Shown here piece by piece: positions 32,643-41,914 of a stretch of 64,000 nt of DNA. The notes beneath the pieces are model-generated. The model made no database searches, had not been told where the DNA came from, and saw only the letters and a program-made list of their open reading frames with translations. A program made the translations under genes and the position numbers. How positions within the stretch are numbered: the stretch's first letter is position 1; each line of letters begins with the position of its first letter. The stretch spans positions 558,001-622,000 of the forward strand of contig NZ_CAJHCR010000002.1 in the NCBI RefSeq assembly GCF_904848585.1, in the 5' to 3' direction. This stretch comes from Paraburkholderia kirstenboschensis (lineage in GTDB: Bacteria > Pseudomonadota > Gammaproteobacteria > Burkholderiales > Burkholderiaceae).

Positions 32643-32689
32643 GAAAAAACGCGTGCCGCGCCGCTTTCCTCCAGCGAGGCGGCACGCGT
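32643..32689 (-). terminator. Rho-independent terminator of DUF4142 gene
   Basis: ACGCGTGCCGC (32649-32659) and GCGGCACGCGT (32679-32689) form a perfect 11-bp stem. On the minus strand it is followed by six T residues (32643-32648). It separates the DUF4142 gene from the downstream TPR/GT9 gene. Confidence 0.88.
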
Positions 32690-32697
32690 GCAGTGCT

Positions 32698-33261
32698 TTA
32701 CTGCGCCGCCGCCGACAGATGCTTGTGTTTGGCCAGTTCCTGCGCCATCGCGTAATGCTCCTGAATGGTCGGTAGCGCCTTTTTCGCCGCATCCTTCAAC
32801 TGCGGATCGCGGCCCGAAGCGATTTCGGCCTGGAACGCCGACAACGCCTTCTGCTCGCCGGCGAGCGCGACCTGCTCGATATAAGCCTTGTCGAACTCGG
32901 CGCCACGCAGATTGTTGATGCTCGCGAGCACGGCCGTGTCAGGGTCGTTCTTCGGCACGTCGACGCCGCGCGGACTGGCCGCACGAAGCGCGTCCGAGAT
33001 CTTAGCGTTATCGGTGGAGACGCGCTCGGCGAATGCCTTGACGTCGCGGTCCGTGGAACGCGAGTTGGCGATGCGCGCGGCATCGCGTTGGGTGGCGACG
33101 GCCTTGGTGCCGTCGGCGATGAACGTCTGGTCGGCGGCATGCAGACGGCCCGCATCCGGCGCGGCGGCCGCCGGCGCCGTCTGGGCGCTGGCTGCCGTGG
33201 CGACGGCCAGCAGGCCCGCCATAGAGGCGCTGACGATAGTGGCGAGAGGCAAGCGGATCAT
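32698..33261 (-). CDS. DUF4142 periplasmic protein
   Basis: 187 residues from the ATG at 33261 with AAGGAG upstream. A signal peptide (IVSASMAGLLAVATAASAQ) precedes an all-helical DUF4142 domain (LHAADQTFIADGTKAVATQRDAARIA, then AYIEQVALAGEQKALSAFQ and ALPTIQEHYAMAQELAKH). The function of this ferritin-like, four-helix family is unknown; members are common in soil bacteria and often stress-induced. It is transcribed alone and ends at a strong terminator. Confidence 0.88.
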   Translation of the reverse strand: MIRLPLATIVSASMAGLLAVATAASAQTAPAAAAPDAGRLHAADQTFIADGTKAVATQRDAARIANSRSTDRDVKAFAERVSTDNAKISDALRAASPRGVDVPKNDPDTAVLASINNLRGAEFDKAYIEQVALAGEQKALSAFQAEIASGRDPQLKDAAKKALPTIQEHYAMAQELAKHKHLSAAAQ

Positions 33262-33577
33262 ACGTTCTCCTTGGATTGAAAGCGAAACGGCAACGAACCG
33301 CGCGGCGCCCGTGCGGCACCGCCGTTCATCGCGGGGAGATTCTAGAAGCGGGGCCCAGCGTCGTGTGATACGACGCTGTGGCTTGTGTAACGTTAGGTAA
33401 CCTTCACACGAATGACGCCGTCTCGTGAATGAGATCGAGTGGCTCACCCAGGGATTGCCAGCAGAATTCCGGCAAAGCGCTGAATTTTTCGGCAACCGCG
33501 CCGATAACAAAAAGTAAGAGGCGCGTCGGCATCCATCCATGCGAGCGCGCCACGCACCGCAATCCTGGAGAGATTCG
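33262..33577. other. Divergent promoter region with 9-bp inverted repeat
   Basis: 316 bp between the divergent DUF4142 and cheV genes, with no gene. CAGCGTCGT (33356-33364) and ACGACGCTG (33370-33378) form a perfect hairpin or operator-like repeat with a five-base centre. It has no T-run, so it is more likely a protein site or mRNA leader element than a terminator. Confidence 0.55.
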
Positions 33578-34552
33578 ATGGCAGCAGATAACCGCGCGCA
33601 CGACGAACGCAGCAACCTGACGAGTTCCAACAAATTCGAACTGCTGCTGTATCGGCTGGGCTCCGTCCCCGGCAGTGACGCGCATGAGCTTTACGGCATC
33701 AACGTGTTCAAGGTCCGGGAAATTTCGACGATGCCGCCGGTCACGCCGATCGCCGGTTCGTCGCCGTTCGTGATGGGCGCCGTCGACATTCGTGGGCAGA
33801 TCATTCCCGTGATCGACTTGCCGCGGCTGATGGGCTGCGAGCCCACACGCGGCCTGAATATCCTGCTCGTCACCGAATTCGCGCGCTCCACCCAGGCGTT
33901 CGCGGTCGAGGAAGTGGACGACATCGTGCGCCTCGAGTGGAATCAGGTGCTCTCCGCGGAAGGCGCGGCGGGCGGCAATCTGGTGACGAGCATTGCGCGG
34001 ATCGACGGCAATACGGGCGATTCGCGGCTCGCGCAGGTGATCGACGTCGAACAGGTGTTGCGCGACGTCTTCCCCTCGCAGCATCCGAGCGTAGACCCGA
34101 CGTCCGTGGGCGACGCACTCGGCATTCGTCCGGGCGCGAAGATTCTTGCCGCCGACGACTCCGGCTTCGCCCGCAAGCTGATCGAGCAGGCATTGACCGC
34201 GATCGGCGCCGAATACGTGATGACCAAGACCGGCGAAGAGGCGTGGCAAACCTTGCAGCAAGTTGCCGACGAAGCACAGAGCAACGGCGCGCGCGTCAAG
34301 GACAGCATCGCGCTCGTCCTGACCGACCTTGAAATGCCCGAGATGGACGGCTTCATGCTGACTCGCCAGATCAAGGCGGACGAGCGGACCCGCGACATTC
34401 CGGTGATCATCCATTCGTCGTTGACGGGCGCGGCCAACGAGGCGCATGTGAAGAACGCCGGCGCAAACGGCTATGTCGCGAAGTTTCAAGCCAGTGAACT
34501 GGCAAGCGCGATACGCAGTGCGCTGATGTCTGCCACAGAAGCCGCGGCCTGA
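33578..34552 (+). CDS. cheV: CheV chemotaxis coupling protein (CheW plus receiver)
   Basis: 324 residues from the ATG at 33578 with GGAGAG upstream; an earlier in-frame ATG lacks a site. Residues ~15-165 are a CheW domain (YGINVFKVREISTMPPVTPIAG in pieces, VMGAVDIRGQIIPVIDLPRL). Residues ~185-315 are a response-regulator receiver with the phospho-acceptor in LVLTDLEMPEMDGF (Asp250), an acidic pair (AADDS) and the Lys in NGYVAKF. CheV couples chemoreceptors to CheA and buffers signalling. It stands alone, without other che genes. Confidence 0.94.
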   Translation: MAADNRAHDERSNLTSSNKFELLLYRLGSVPGSDAHELYGINVFKVREISTMPPVTPIAGSSPFVMGAVDIRGQIIPVIDLPRLMGCEPTRGLNILLVTEFARSTQAFAVEEVDDIVRLEWNQVLSAEGAAGGNLVTSIARIDGNTGDSRLAQVIDVEQVLRDVFPSQHPSVDPTSVGDALGIRPGAKILAADDSGFARKLIEQALTAIGAEYVMTKTGEEAWQTLQQVADEAQSNGARVKDSIALVLTDLEMPEMDGFMLTRQIKADERTRDIPVIIHSSLTGAANEAHVKNAGANGYVAKFQASELASAIRSALMSATEAAA

Positions 34553-34567
34553 CGACATCGCGTGAGT

Positions 34568-34584
34568 GCCGGGCGTTGCCCGGC
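34568..34584. terminator. Hairpin between convergent cheV and asparaginase genes
   Basis: GCCGGGC-GTT-GCCCGGC is a perfect 7-bp stem with a three-base loop in the 39-bp gap between convergent genes. Neither strand has a T-run, so termination is uncertain. Confidence 0.45.
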
Positions 34585-34591
34585 CCTCGTC

Positions 34592-35680
34592 CTATCGGGA
34601 CGCTTCGAGCGCAACCGAGAAGACCCGCCGGCCGGTTGCGACGCCCATGGTGTTGAGCATTCTGGGCGCATGGAAAGAGTCGAGCTTCGCGCGCTGTTCG
34701 GCGGTCCCGATGTCGAGTAGCGCCAGCACTTCGGCAACCACCGCGTACAGCACGCCGACATTGCCGTCCTCGATTTTTACGGCGATGCCGAGCGCGCCTG
34801 GTGCGCCCGTTGTCGCAGTGTGGACGGCAGTCTGGTTTGACGCGCGCACGCCTATCGCATAACTACCGTCCGCACCCAGCTTGCCGACGAGCGCGCCGTC
34901 GAACGCGTTCATCAACATCGTGCAGAAGCGGCCCTCGCCCCCGACCAGTTCCGGATAAGCCGTCATCGCGCGATAGATGCGCGCGAGCGCCGCTGTCCGC
35001 GCAGTGGGCGCTGCCACGGACGACGAGACCTCGTCCTGCGCGGCGGCCAGCTTCGCAAATAGGCGTGCGAGACGATCGAGCGGAAACGCCGGCGTGGGCA
35101 GATTGCAACCGTCAGTGGCCCATTGCACGCCGTCGTCCGGCAGATCGCAGACGTCGGCGACCGTGTGCTTCACGCGGATCTGCAACGGATGATCCGGCTG
35201 TTCATAACCGCTCAGCGCCGCGCCGATCGAACGCGCGCCGGCCAGCATGCCCGCATGCTTGCCCGAACAATTGCTGCATACCGCGCCCGGTTTGAAATCG
35301 CGCTTGATCCAGTCGACATACACCGCATCGGACAGCGGCGGGTGCCCGCCGCAGCGCAGGTCGGTTTCGCTCGCCTGCACTTTGGCGAGCATCTGTCGCG
35401 CACGTTCGATATGACGCGGCTCGCTGCTATGCGAGGCGCACATCAGCGCGAGGTCTGCTTCTTCGAAACCGAAGCGTTCGAGCGCCCCCGTTTCGAGCAC
35501 GGCCAGCGCTTGCGCGGGCTTGGCGGCGGAGCGCGCCAGCGTCACGCGCGACGGGTCGCCGAACGAATACAACAGGCCGCCATTCGAATCAACGACCGCA
35601 ACATGCGCGCGGTGCGTGTTTTCTACCGAATCGCCGCGATAGACGGTCGCCGCAATCGGCCCGGCCGTGTGCAAAGTCAT
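34592..35680 (-). CDS. L-asparaginase II, Rhizobium ReAV/AnsA type
   Basis: 362 residues from the ATG at 35680 with GAGGAG upstream. It hydrolyses L-asparagine to aspartate and ammonia. This is the class 3 (rhizobial) asparaginase, unrelated to E. coli AnsA/B. The Ser-Lys tandems are visible (RSAAKPAQ with Ser51/Lys54; CASHSSEP with Ser83), as are the zinc-site residues (CSNCSGKHAG with Cys138/Lys141; TDGCNLPTPAF with Cys). The likely cytoplasmic enzyme lies downstream of an amidohydrolase, an MFS importer and a LysR regulator on the same strand, pointing to use of imported amide or peptide nitrogen. Confidence 0.9.
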   Translation of the reverse strand: MTLHTAGPIAATVYRGDSVENTHRAHVAVVDSNGGLLYSFGDPSRVTLARSAAKPAQALAVLETGALERFGFEEADLALMCASHSSEPRHIERARQMLAKVQASETDLRCGGHPPLSDAVYVDWIKRDFKPGAVCSNCSGKHAGMLAGARSIGAALSGYEQPDHPLQIRVKHTVADVCDLPDDGVQWATDGCNLPTPAFPLDRLARLFAKLAAAQDEVSSSVAAPTARTAALARIYRAMTAYPELVGGEGRFCTMLMNAFDGALVGKLGADGSYAIGVRASNQTAVHTATTGAPGALGIAVKIEDGNVGVLYAVVAEVLALLDIGTAEQRAKLDSFHAPRMLNTMGVATGRRVFSVALEASR

Positions 35681-35803
35681 GCCCGTTCTCCTCGTGATCG
35701 CGCAAATGGTTGCGCTGGCAATCAAGCGTTGTGCGCCACGATTCTACGTAACGAGCGCACGGGCATCAATTGCACGGGATCGGGCAGACATCGGCACGCT
35801 GCC

Positions 35804-37051
35804 TCAGCGCGAGACGACCACGCCGCGCTCGCTCACTACTTCGCCGCGCTGCAACACATACGCGAGACGCTCGCCCTGCCCGGTCAGCGCGCCGATATCG
35901 TCGAGCGGGTTGCCCTCGACCACCAGCACATCGGCGATCGCGCCCGCTTCGATCGCGCCGAGCTTGCCCTTCTGCGCAACGATCTCAGCGGCGATCGTGG
36001 TTGCCGAGCGCAGCGCTTCGAGATTGCCGAGCACTTCCGCGCGAATGCGCAGCTCGTCACTCTGGAACGTGTGCATTTCGCCGAGCAGGTCGGAGCCGAA
36101 ACCCATCGGCACGCCGGCGTTCGCGTAGATCTGCAGCGAATCGCGTCCTGCTTGACGGACCGTTTCGACCTTCGCGATGGAATCGGGCGGCAAACCGTAG
36201 TCGGCGCCGTGCTTCGCGAGCGCGTCGTAGGTGACGAGCGTCGGCACGACGAACGCGCCGTGCTCGTGCATCAGTTTCGCGGCGGCTTCGTCGACGAGAT
36301 TGCCGTGCTCGATAGTCCGCACGCCGCAGCGAATCGCCCGCGAAATCGCGCGGCCGGTGTACGCATGCGCCATCACATAGGTGTTCGCAGCTTGCGCTTC
36401 GGCGACTATCGCGCGGATCTCGTCCTCGGAATACTGCGTGTTGCCGATCGGATCGGTTGGCGATGCCACGCCGCCCGATGCCATGATCTTGATCTGCGTC
36501 GCGCCCTTCTGGATTTCTTCTCGCACGGCGAGACGCACGGCATCCACGCCGTCCACCACGCGTGCAATTGCGCCGGCGCGGAAACAGCACGAGCACGGCT
36601 CCAGCATATCGCCCCGCGGACGGAAATCGCCGTGGCCGCCCGTCTGCGAAAGCGCCTTGCCCGACGGAAAAATACGCGGCCCCGGAATCAGGCCGTTTTC
36701 GAGCGCCTGCGTCAAACCCCAATCCGCGCCGCCCGCATCGCGCACGGTCGTGAAGCCGCGGCCTAGCATCGCCTTCAGAATCGGCAAAGCGCGGATCGCT
36801 GTGAGGATGTTCGGCTGCGTTGCGTTCGCACCGAGGTTCGCACGCGAAGCGAGCACGTGTACGTGACAATCAATCAGACCGGGCATCACCGTCTTGCCGC
36901 GCGCATCGATCACGCGTGCGTTCGGCAGATCGACGGGACGATCGGTGACTTCGACGATATGGCCGTTTTCGATCACGACATGGTGATGTTCGAGCAGAAT
37001 GCCCTGCTTCAGATCGAGTACGTTGCCGCCATTGATTACCGTAATGCTCAT
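35804..37051 (-). CDS. Metal-dependent amidohydrolase, prolidase-like
   Basis: 415 residues from the ATG at 37051. An amidohydrolase-superfamily TIM barrel with the metal ligands PGLIDCHVHV (His63, His65), a carboxylated-Lys candidate in TQIKIMASGGV, His in MAHAYTGRA and TIEHGNLV, and the catalytic Asp in GFGSDLLGEMH. The closest group I recognise is the binuclear-zinc Xaa-Pro/Xaa-Arg dipeptidases (Sgx9260-like), so an N-acyl or dipeptide substrate is likely. It lies 73 bp downstream of an MFS transporter that may import the substrate, and upstream of an asparaginase. Confidence 0.86.
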   Translation of the reverse strand: MSITVINGGNVLDLKQGILLEHHHVVIENGHIVEVTDRPVDLPNARVIDARGKTVMPGLIDCHVHVLASRANLGANATQPNILTAIRALPILKAMLGRGFTTVRDAGGADWGLTQALENGLIPGPRIFPSGKALSQTGGHGDFRPRGDMLEPCSCCFRAGAIARVVDGVDAVRLAVREEIQKGATQIKIMASGGVASPTDPIGNTQYSEDEIRAIVAEAQAANTYVMAHAYTGRAISRAIRCGVRTIEHGNLVDEAAAKLMHEHGAFVVPTLVTYDALAKHGADYGLPPDSIAKVETVRQAGRDSLQIYANAGVPMGFGSDLLGEMHTFQSDELRIRAEVLGNLEALRSATTIAAEIVAQKGKLGAIEAGAIADVLVVEGNPLDDIGALTGQGERLAYVLQRGEVVSERGVVVSR

Positions 37052-37124
37052 GGAGATAGTCCTGACTTGCTGACTTGATGAGAATTCCATGCGGTCGCAA
37101 GCGTACCGCACGCGCTACCCCGAT

Positions 37125-38426
37125 TCAGTGCCGCTGCGGATCGCGCACGAAGAACGTGCCCGTCAGGCTGATTGCGGCGGCGATCATCACGTAGAACGCG
37201 GGTGCCATATTGCTGCCGGTCGACGCAATCAGCCATGTAATGAAGAACGGTGCGAAGCCGCCGAAAATCGTCACAGCGAAGTTGTAGGCGACCGACAGTC
37301 CCGTTGACAGCACCTTGGTCGGAAACAGTTCGGAGAACGCCGCGAGAATGGGGCCGGTGTATGCGGCGATCAGCAAACCGAACACGCCTTGAAAAACGAT
37401 CAGCGAAGCGAGGCCCGGCGCCCGGTTGATGTAGGCGAACATCGGCCACGCCAGCACGAGAATCAGCACGGCCGCGCCTGACAGAAAGCGGCGGCGCCCG
37501 TAGCGGTCGGCGAGTTTGCCGACCACCGGAGCAAAACACATGATCATCGAGCCGCCGAACATGCCCGCGAGAAATCCGGTGGATTGCGGCAGATGCAACG
37601 TGCGGACCGAATACGTCGGCATGTAGAACAGCAGCACGTAGGTGCAAACGGTCCACAGAATCACCATCGAAAAGCTTGCAAAGGTTTCGCGCGGGAAGCG
37701 GCGAAACACTTCGGCGAGCGGTGAATCGTCCTTCGCTTCTTCGGCCACTGCGCTGAAGGCGGGCGTTTCGTCCATGCGGCTGCGAATGAAATAGCCGACA
37801 GGTCCAATCAGAATGCCAATCAGGAACGGCATTCTCCAGCCCCACGAATGAAGCGCTTCGGTGCTCAGACTGCTGGTCGCGAACGTGCCGACCGCTGCGC
37901 CCAATAACACCGCAAAGCCGATGCTCGACTGAATCCAGCTCGAGTAGTACGCGCGCTTGTTAGCGGGTGCGTACTCGGTGAGGAACGCAGTCGCGCTGCC
38001 CATCTCGCCGCCCGCCGAAAAACCTTGCAGCAATCGCGCGACCACGATCAGCACGGGCGCCCACAGGCCGATCTGCTCATAAGTCGGCGCAATGCCGATT
38101 AGCGCCGTGCCGCCCGCCATCAGCAGAATGGTCAGCGACAGCGCGGCCTTGCGCCCGACCTTGTCGGCATACACGCCGAGCACGATGCCGCCCACCGGAC
38201 GCATGAAAAAGCCGACGCCGAACGTGGCGACGGCAAGCAGGAGCGAGCTCAGGTCATTGCCGGTCGGAAAGAACAGCTTCGCGATAATGACCGCGAAGAA
38301 GCTGTAGACGGTGAAGTCGAACCATTCGAGCCCGTTGCCGAGCACGGTCGCGATAATGGCGCGCCGCCGCTGACGCGCGAGCGTGTCCACGGAGAGCGGG
38401 ACGTTGGATGAAAGCGTTCCTTGCAT
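37125..38426 (-). CDS. MFS metabolite:H+ symporter
   Basis: 433 residues from the ATG at 38426 (GAGGAAAG upstream), 12 membrane helices. Family marks of the ProP/KgtP/ShiA (MHS) group: GNGLEWFDFTVYSFFA, RPVGGIVLGVYADKVGRK and RLLQGFSAGGEMGSATAFLTEY in overlapping pieces. These import organic acids, betaines or small zwitterions with protons. As the first structural gene before the amidohydrolase and asparaginase genes, it may take up their substrate. The LysR gene upstream is the candidate regulator. Confidence 0.92.
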   Translation of the reverse strand: MQGTLSSNVPLSVDTLARQRRRAIIATVLGNGLEWFDFTVYSFFAVIIAKLFFPTGNDLSSLLLAVATFGVGFFMRPVGGIVLGVYADKVGRKAALSLTILLMAGGTALIGIAPTYEQIGLWAPVLIVVARLLQGFSAGGEMGSATAFLTEYAPANKRAYYSSWIQSSIGFAVLLGAAVGTFATSSLSTEALHSWGWRMPFLIGILIGPVGYFIRSRMDETPAFSAVAEEAKDDSPLAEVFRRFPRETFASFSMVILWTVCTYVLLFYMPTYSVRTLHLPQSTGFLAGMFGGSMIMCFAPVVGKLADRYGRRRFLSGAAVLILVLAWPMFAYINRAPGLASLIVFQGVFGLLIAAYTGPILAAFSELFPTKVLSTGLSVAYNFAVTIFGGFAPFFITWLIASTGSNMAPAFYVMIAAAISLTGTFFVRDPQRH

Positions 38427-38589
38427 GGTCTCTTTCCTCATCTGGCTGCCTGTCAGGCAAAGTGTCGGCAACGCGCCACGCCGTCATCGCGGCGTTTTCG
38501 CATGCATAACGCCGATCGTAGAGAGACCTGAATTGTTTTCGAAACGAAAGATTCGCATGCACGCATGCGTGCAGCGCATGCGAAGCCAT

Positions 38590-39507
38590 TCAGGCCGCCG
38601 CCCTGCCCGTCTGCGCTTCGGCCTGCTCGAAGAGCCACCGCGTGAACACGCGCGCGGCCTGGTTCTGTGAGCGGTCGTTCGGCGACACCACGTAGTAGCC
38701 GCCGCCGTGACTTGCGGATGCGTGCGTAGCGCGCACCAGCAGCCCTTCTTCGAGACATCGGTCGATCATGTGCCGCCAGCCGAGCACCACGCCCTGGCCG
38801 AGAATCGCCATTTGCACGAGCTGCGGATAGTGGTTGACCATGACTGCCTGCGGTGCGACAGGCATTTGCACGCCGTTGATGCGAAACCATTCCGGCCACG
38901 ACATCCATTGACGCTGGCCGTCTTCCTGAATCAGCAGTGTTTCCTGCGCGAGATCGGCGGGCTCCAGCACGCGGCCGGCGAGATAGGCGGGCGAGCACAC
39001 CGGGTACACCTCCTCGTCGAAAATGCGGCGGGCGGTGTAATGCGGCTCGGCATGCTGGCGTATGTAGTACAGGCCCACGTCGAATTCGGCAGGCGACATC
39101 GAGGCGAGTCCGTCGCGCACGATCATTCTGATTTTCACGTTCGGGTAAGCGGCACGAAACGCACCGAGCCGCGGTGTCAACCACAACACGGCGACGCCCG
39201 ACGAACACGCTATCGTCAACTCCTGATCGCCGTAACGTTTCATGACGTCGAGCGTCGCTTCGGAACAGTTCGCGAGCAGCCATTGGACGCGCTTGGCGTA
39301 ACCCTCGCCGGCGATGGTCAGACGCAACGCGCGATGCTCGCGCACGAACAGCGACCGGCCGAGAAATTCCTCGAGTTGCTGGATTTGCCGGCTGACCGCG
39401 CTTTGCGTCAAATGCAGTTCTGCGGCGGCTTTGGTGAAGCTTGCATGCCGCACGGCCGATTCGAACGCGACCAGACATTGGAGCGGTGGTAAAGGAGCAA
39501 TACGCAT
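38590..39507 (-). CDS. LysR-family regulator, GcvA-like
   Basis: 305 residues. The N-terminus MRIAPLPPLQCLVAFESAVRH with SFTKAAAELHLTQSAVSRQI is the GcvA/AmpR-type HTH. The effector domain follows (PVCSPAYL, GVVLGWRHMIDRCLEEGLLV). It lies 163 bp upstream of the MFS gene on the same strand, so it may head the transporter/amidohydrolase/asparaginase string or act on it from its own transcript. Confidence 0.92.
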   Translation of the reverse strand: MRIAPLPPLQCLVAFESAVRHASFTKAAAELHLTQSAVSRQIQQLEEFLGRSLFVREHRALRLTIAGEGYAKRVQWLLANCSEATLDVMKRYGDQELTIACSSGVAVLWLTPRLGAFRAAYPNVKIRMIVRDGLASMSPAEFDVGLYYIRQHAEPHYTARRIFDEEVYPVCSPAYLAGRVLEPADLAQETLLIQEDGQRQWMSWPEWFRINGVQMPVAPQAVMVNHYPQLVQMAILGQGVVLGWRHMIDRCLEEGLLVRATHASASHGGGYYVVSPNDRSQNQAARVFTRWLFEQAEAQTGRAAA

Positions 39508-39595
39508 GATGAAATGAGCCGAGTCGCGATCGCACCATGATAGCGGGTGCCGCTCGGGCTCAGATCACCCTCAGATCACCACCCGCCATCCGCTA

Positions 39596-40240
39596 TCAAG
39601 CGCCCGAGGCAGATGAGAGGCGCTTGAGTTCCGCCACTTGCGCTTCCAGTTCCTTGATGCGCTCGTCGCGCTCCTCCAACGCGGCAGCCACGTCCGCAGC
39701 CTCGAAACGCTGCGGAATATGCTTAGGGCAATTGACGTCCCACGCATGCACGCTCATCACGACCACGCGTTCTCCGCGTGCCTTGTAACCTTCCGGCATC
39801 AGCTTCGCGAGCAGCGCGGCATCGTCGTCGATCACGCGCGCCTCACCCCATATCTTGATGCGCCGGCGATGCGCATAGTCGACGAGAAAGAGATGCGCTT
39901 TCGAGTTGTCCGCGAGATTGCCCGCCGTAACGTACTGACGATTGCCGGCGAAGTCGGCGAAGGCAATGGTGTGGTCGTCGAGCACGTGCAGGAAACCCGC
40001 AGGGCCGCCGCGATGCTGGATATACGGCTGCCCTTGCGCGCTTGCGGTCGCGAAGAACACACTGGTCTGCTGCTCGATGAAACGCGCGACGTCAGGCGTC
40101 AGGCGCGTTTGCCAGCCGTGCTCTTCTTCCATGCGCGCATACGCGTCGCGCGAACCGTTGCGGCTTTGCAGTGCCTTGACGGTGGGCGTGAAAGCAATGT
40201 CGCTCGGATAAGCGTGCGGTTGCGACTCGAGGCGTGTCAT
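39596..40240 (-). CDS. Pyridoxamine 5'-phosphate oxidase-fold FMN-binding protein
   Basis: 214 residues from the ATG at 40240 (AAGGAG, spacing 7). The central split-barrel reads FIEQQTSVFFATASAQGQPYIQHRGGPAGF and FADFAGNRQYVTAGNLADN, typical of the PNPOx-like group that binds FMN or F420 but is usually not true PdxH. The C-terminal ~30 residues are a coiled coil (ALEERDERIKELEAQVAEL), an uncommon addition that suggests oligomerisation. Role unknown; it may handle flavin-dependent reduction of xenobiotics or heme-type ligands. Confidence 0.85.
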   Translation of the reverse strand: MTRLESQPHAYPSDIAFTPTVKALQSRNGSRDAYARMEEEHGWQTRLTPDVARFIEQQTSVFFATASAQGQPYIQHRGGPAGFLHVLDDHTIAFADFAGNRQYVTAGNLADNSKAHLFLVDYAHRRRIKIWGEARVIDDDAALLAKLMPEGYKARGERVVVMSVHAWDVNCPKHIPQRFEAADVAAALEERDERIKELEAQVAELKRLSSASGA

Positions 40241-40360
40241 GAAGCGGCTCCTTCGCGGGCTGTCCCGCAGGTGACGCGTCAACCTTAACCGTTAAAGCCT
40301 CTCTGGAGAACCCGGCCGGATCGAGAACCGGGTTTCCATCAATTGAGAATAGCGCGCCGC

Positions 40361-41641
40361 TCAGGTGCTCGGCACCAGTTCCTCTTCGCGTTCGAGCGAA
40401 CGCGTGTTCCTCAGTTCCGGGAAGAGCTTCATCCACAGCAGGGCGACGGTGATGGTAGCGATGCCGCCTACCAGCACGGCCGTTCGCGCGCCCCACCAGC
40501 CGGCCGTCACACCGGATTCGAATTCGCCCAATTGATTCGACGTCCCAATGAAAAGCGAGTTGACGGCGCTCACGCGTCCGAGCATTTCATCCGGCGTGCG
40601 AAGCTGCACGAGCGACAGACGCACGACCACGCTAATGGTGTCGGACGCGCCAAGGGCCATCAACGCAAGCAGCGAAACGATGAACTGATGCGACATGCCG
40701 AACACGAGCGTGGCGATGCCGAACGTGATCACGCCGCCGAACATGGCCGCGCCGGGCCGGTTGCGCAGCGGGAAATGCGCCAGCCAGATGGTCCCGGCGA
40801 GCGCGCCGATGGCCGTGCCCGAGCGCAACAGGCCGAGCCCGAGCGGCCCCGTATGCAGCACGTCCCGCGCGAACACCGGCAGCAACGCGGTAGCGCCGCC
40901 GAATAGCACCGCGAACAGATCGAGCGACAGCGCGCCCAGTATGACCGGCTCCTTTCGAATGAACGCGATACCGGAGAACACCGATTCGAGCGTGACAGGC
41001 GCGCGGCTCGCCGGCTTCGCGCGTAGCGGAATGCTCCACACGGCCGTGGCTGCGGCAGCGAACGACAGCATGCACGCGAGATAAGCGGCGCCCGGCCCGA
41101 TGCCGTACAGCAGACCGCCGAGCGCGGGACCGGCGATCTGCGCGGTCTGGTTCGCAGAAGTGGCCCATGCCGTCGCTTTCGGCAACTGCGCGCGCGGCAC
41201 GACGCCCGGCAGCAGCGAAGCCACCGCCGGCGATTCGAACGCGCGCGCCGCGCCCACGCATGCGGCCAGCGCATAGATAACCGGCGCGCTGATCCATCCG
41301 CCAAAGGTGCCGCACGCGAACAGCAATGCGGCGACGCTTTCGAGGCTCTGGCAGATGGCCGCGATGCGCCGACGATCGTAGCGGTCCGCAAAATGGCCGA
41401 CCACGAGCGTGAGCAGGAACATCGGCAGGAATTGCGCGAGACCGACCAGGCCGAGCGCGAACGCGCTGTGCGTTAGCGCATAGATGTGCCAACCCATCGC
41501 GACCGCGAGCATCTGGAACGACAGCGACGAAAGAATGCGCGTGCACCAGAAGCGTTGAAACGCCGGTTGCTTCGGCAGGCTGACGGTCGAGGAATCGGTG
41601 GAGTCTTTGGGATCGTTGGAATCGGCGGGAACTGGAGGCAT
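40361..41641 (-). CDS. MFS exporter, EntS-like
   Basis: 426 residues, 12 helices, MFS_3 family, the group of the enterobactin exporter EntS. Landmarks: FWCTRILSSLSFQMLAVAMGW, GHFADRYDRRRIAAI, and PEMLGRVSAVNSLFIG-like TPDEMLGRVSAVNSLFIGTS. It is divergent from a siderophore receptor gene, with a Fur-like box between them, and lies in the same region as the NRPS genes. Export of the locus's siderophore across the inner membrane is the likely job. The coding region is opposite in direction to the receptor. Confidence 0.86.
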   Translation of the reverse strand: MPPVPADSNDPKDSTDSSTVSLPKQPAFQRFWCTRILSSLSFQMLAVAMGWHIYALTHSAFALGLVGLAQFLPMFLLTLVVGHFADRYDRRRIAAICQSLESVAALLFACGTFGGWISAPVIYALAACVGAARAFESPAVASLLPGVVPRAQLPKATAWATSANQTAQIAGPALGGLLYGIGPGAAYLACMLSFAAAATAVWSIPLRAKPASRAPVTLESVFSGIAFIRKEPVILGALSLDLFAVLFGGATALLPVFARDVLHTGPLGLGLLRSGTAIGALAGTIWLAHFPLRNRPGAAMFGGVITFGIATLVFGMSHQFIVSLLALMALGASDTISVVVRLSLVQLRTPDEMLGRVSAVNSLFIGTSNQLGEFESGVTAGWWGARTAVLVGGIATITVALLWMKLFPELRNTRSLEREEELVPST

Positions 41642-41806
41642 CGAGGTCGCGGTGTCTGATTGGGCTGGGCGTGGGCGGCAGCTAGTTTAGAGCAAGCATG
41701 CTGGCTTTGCTGGCGCGTGCCTTCAACGCCGCCGCGCAAGCAAGGCCGGCCCATCGGCCCTCCCACCGCTGTTTTGAGGTCTTCATGGTTTTGATGCTTT
41801 TCATTT

Positions 41807-41825
41807 GATAACAATTCTCATTTAC
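41807..41825. promoter_or_regulatory. Fur box between exporter and siderophore receptor
   Basis: GATAACAATTCTCATTTAC matches 13 of 19 positions of the classical Fur consensus. It lies 90 bp upstream of the receptor ATG and 166 bp upstream of the divergent exporter ATG, so it probably represses both under iron-replete conditions. Confidence 0.75.
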
Positions 41826-41914
41826 ATTATCCTCTCGCATCCTTAATAAAAACTGACGCCGCCGGGCATTCTCGACCGCCTTGGTGCGGGCGTGCCGCGT
41901 CGGCCGAACCATCC

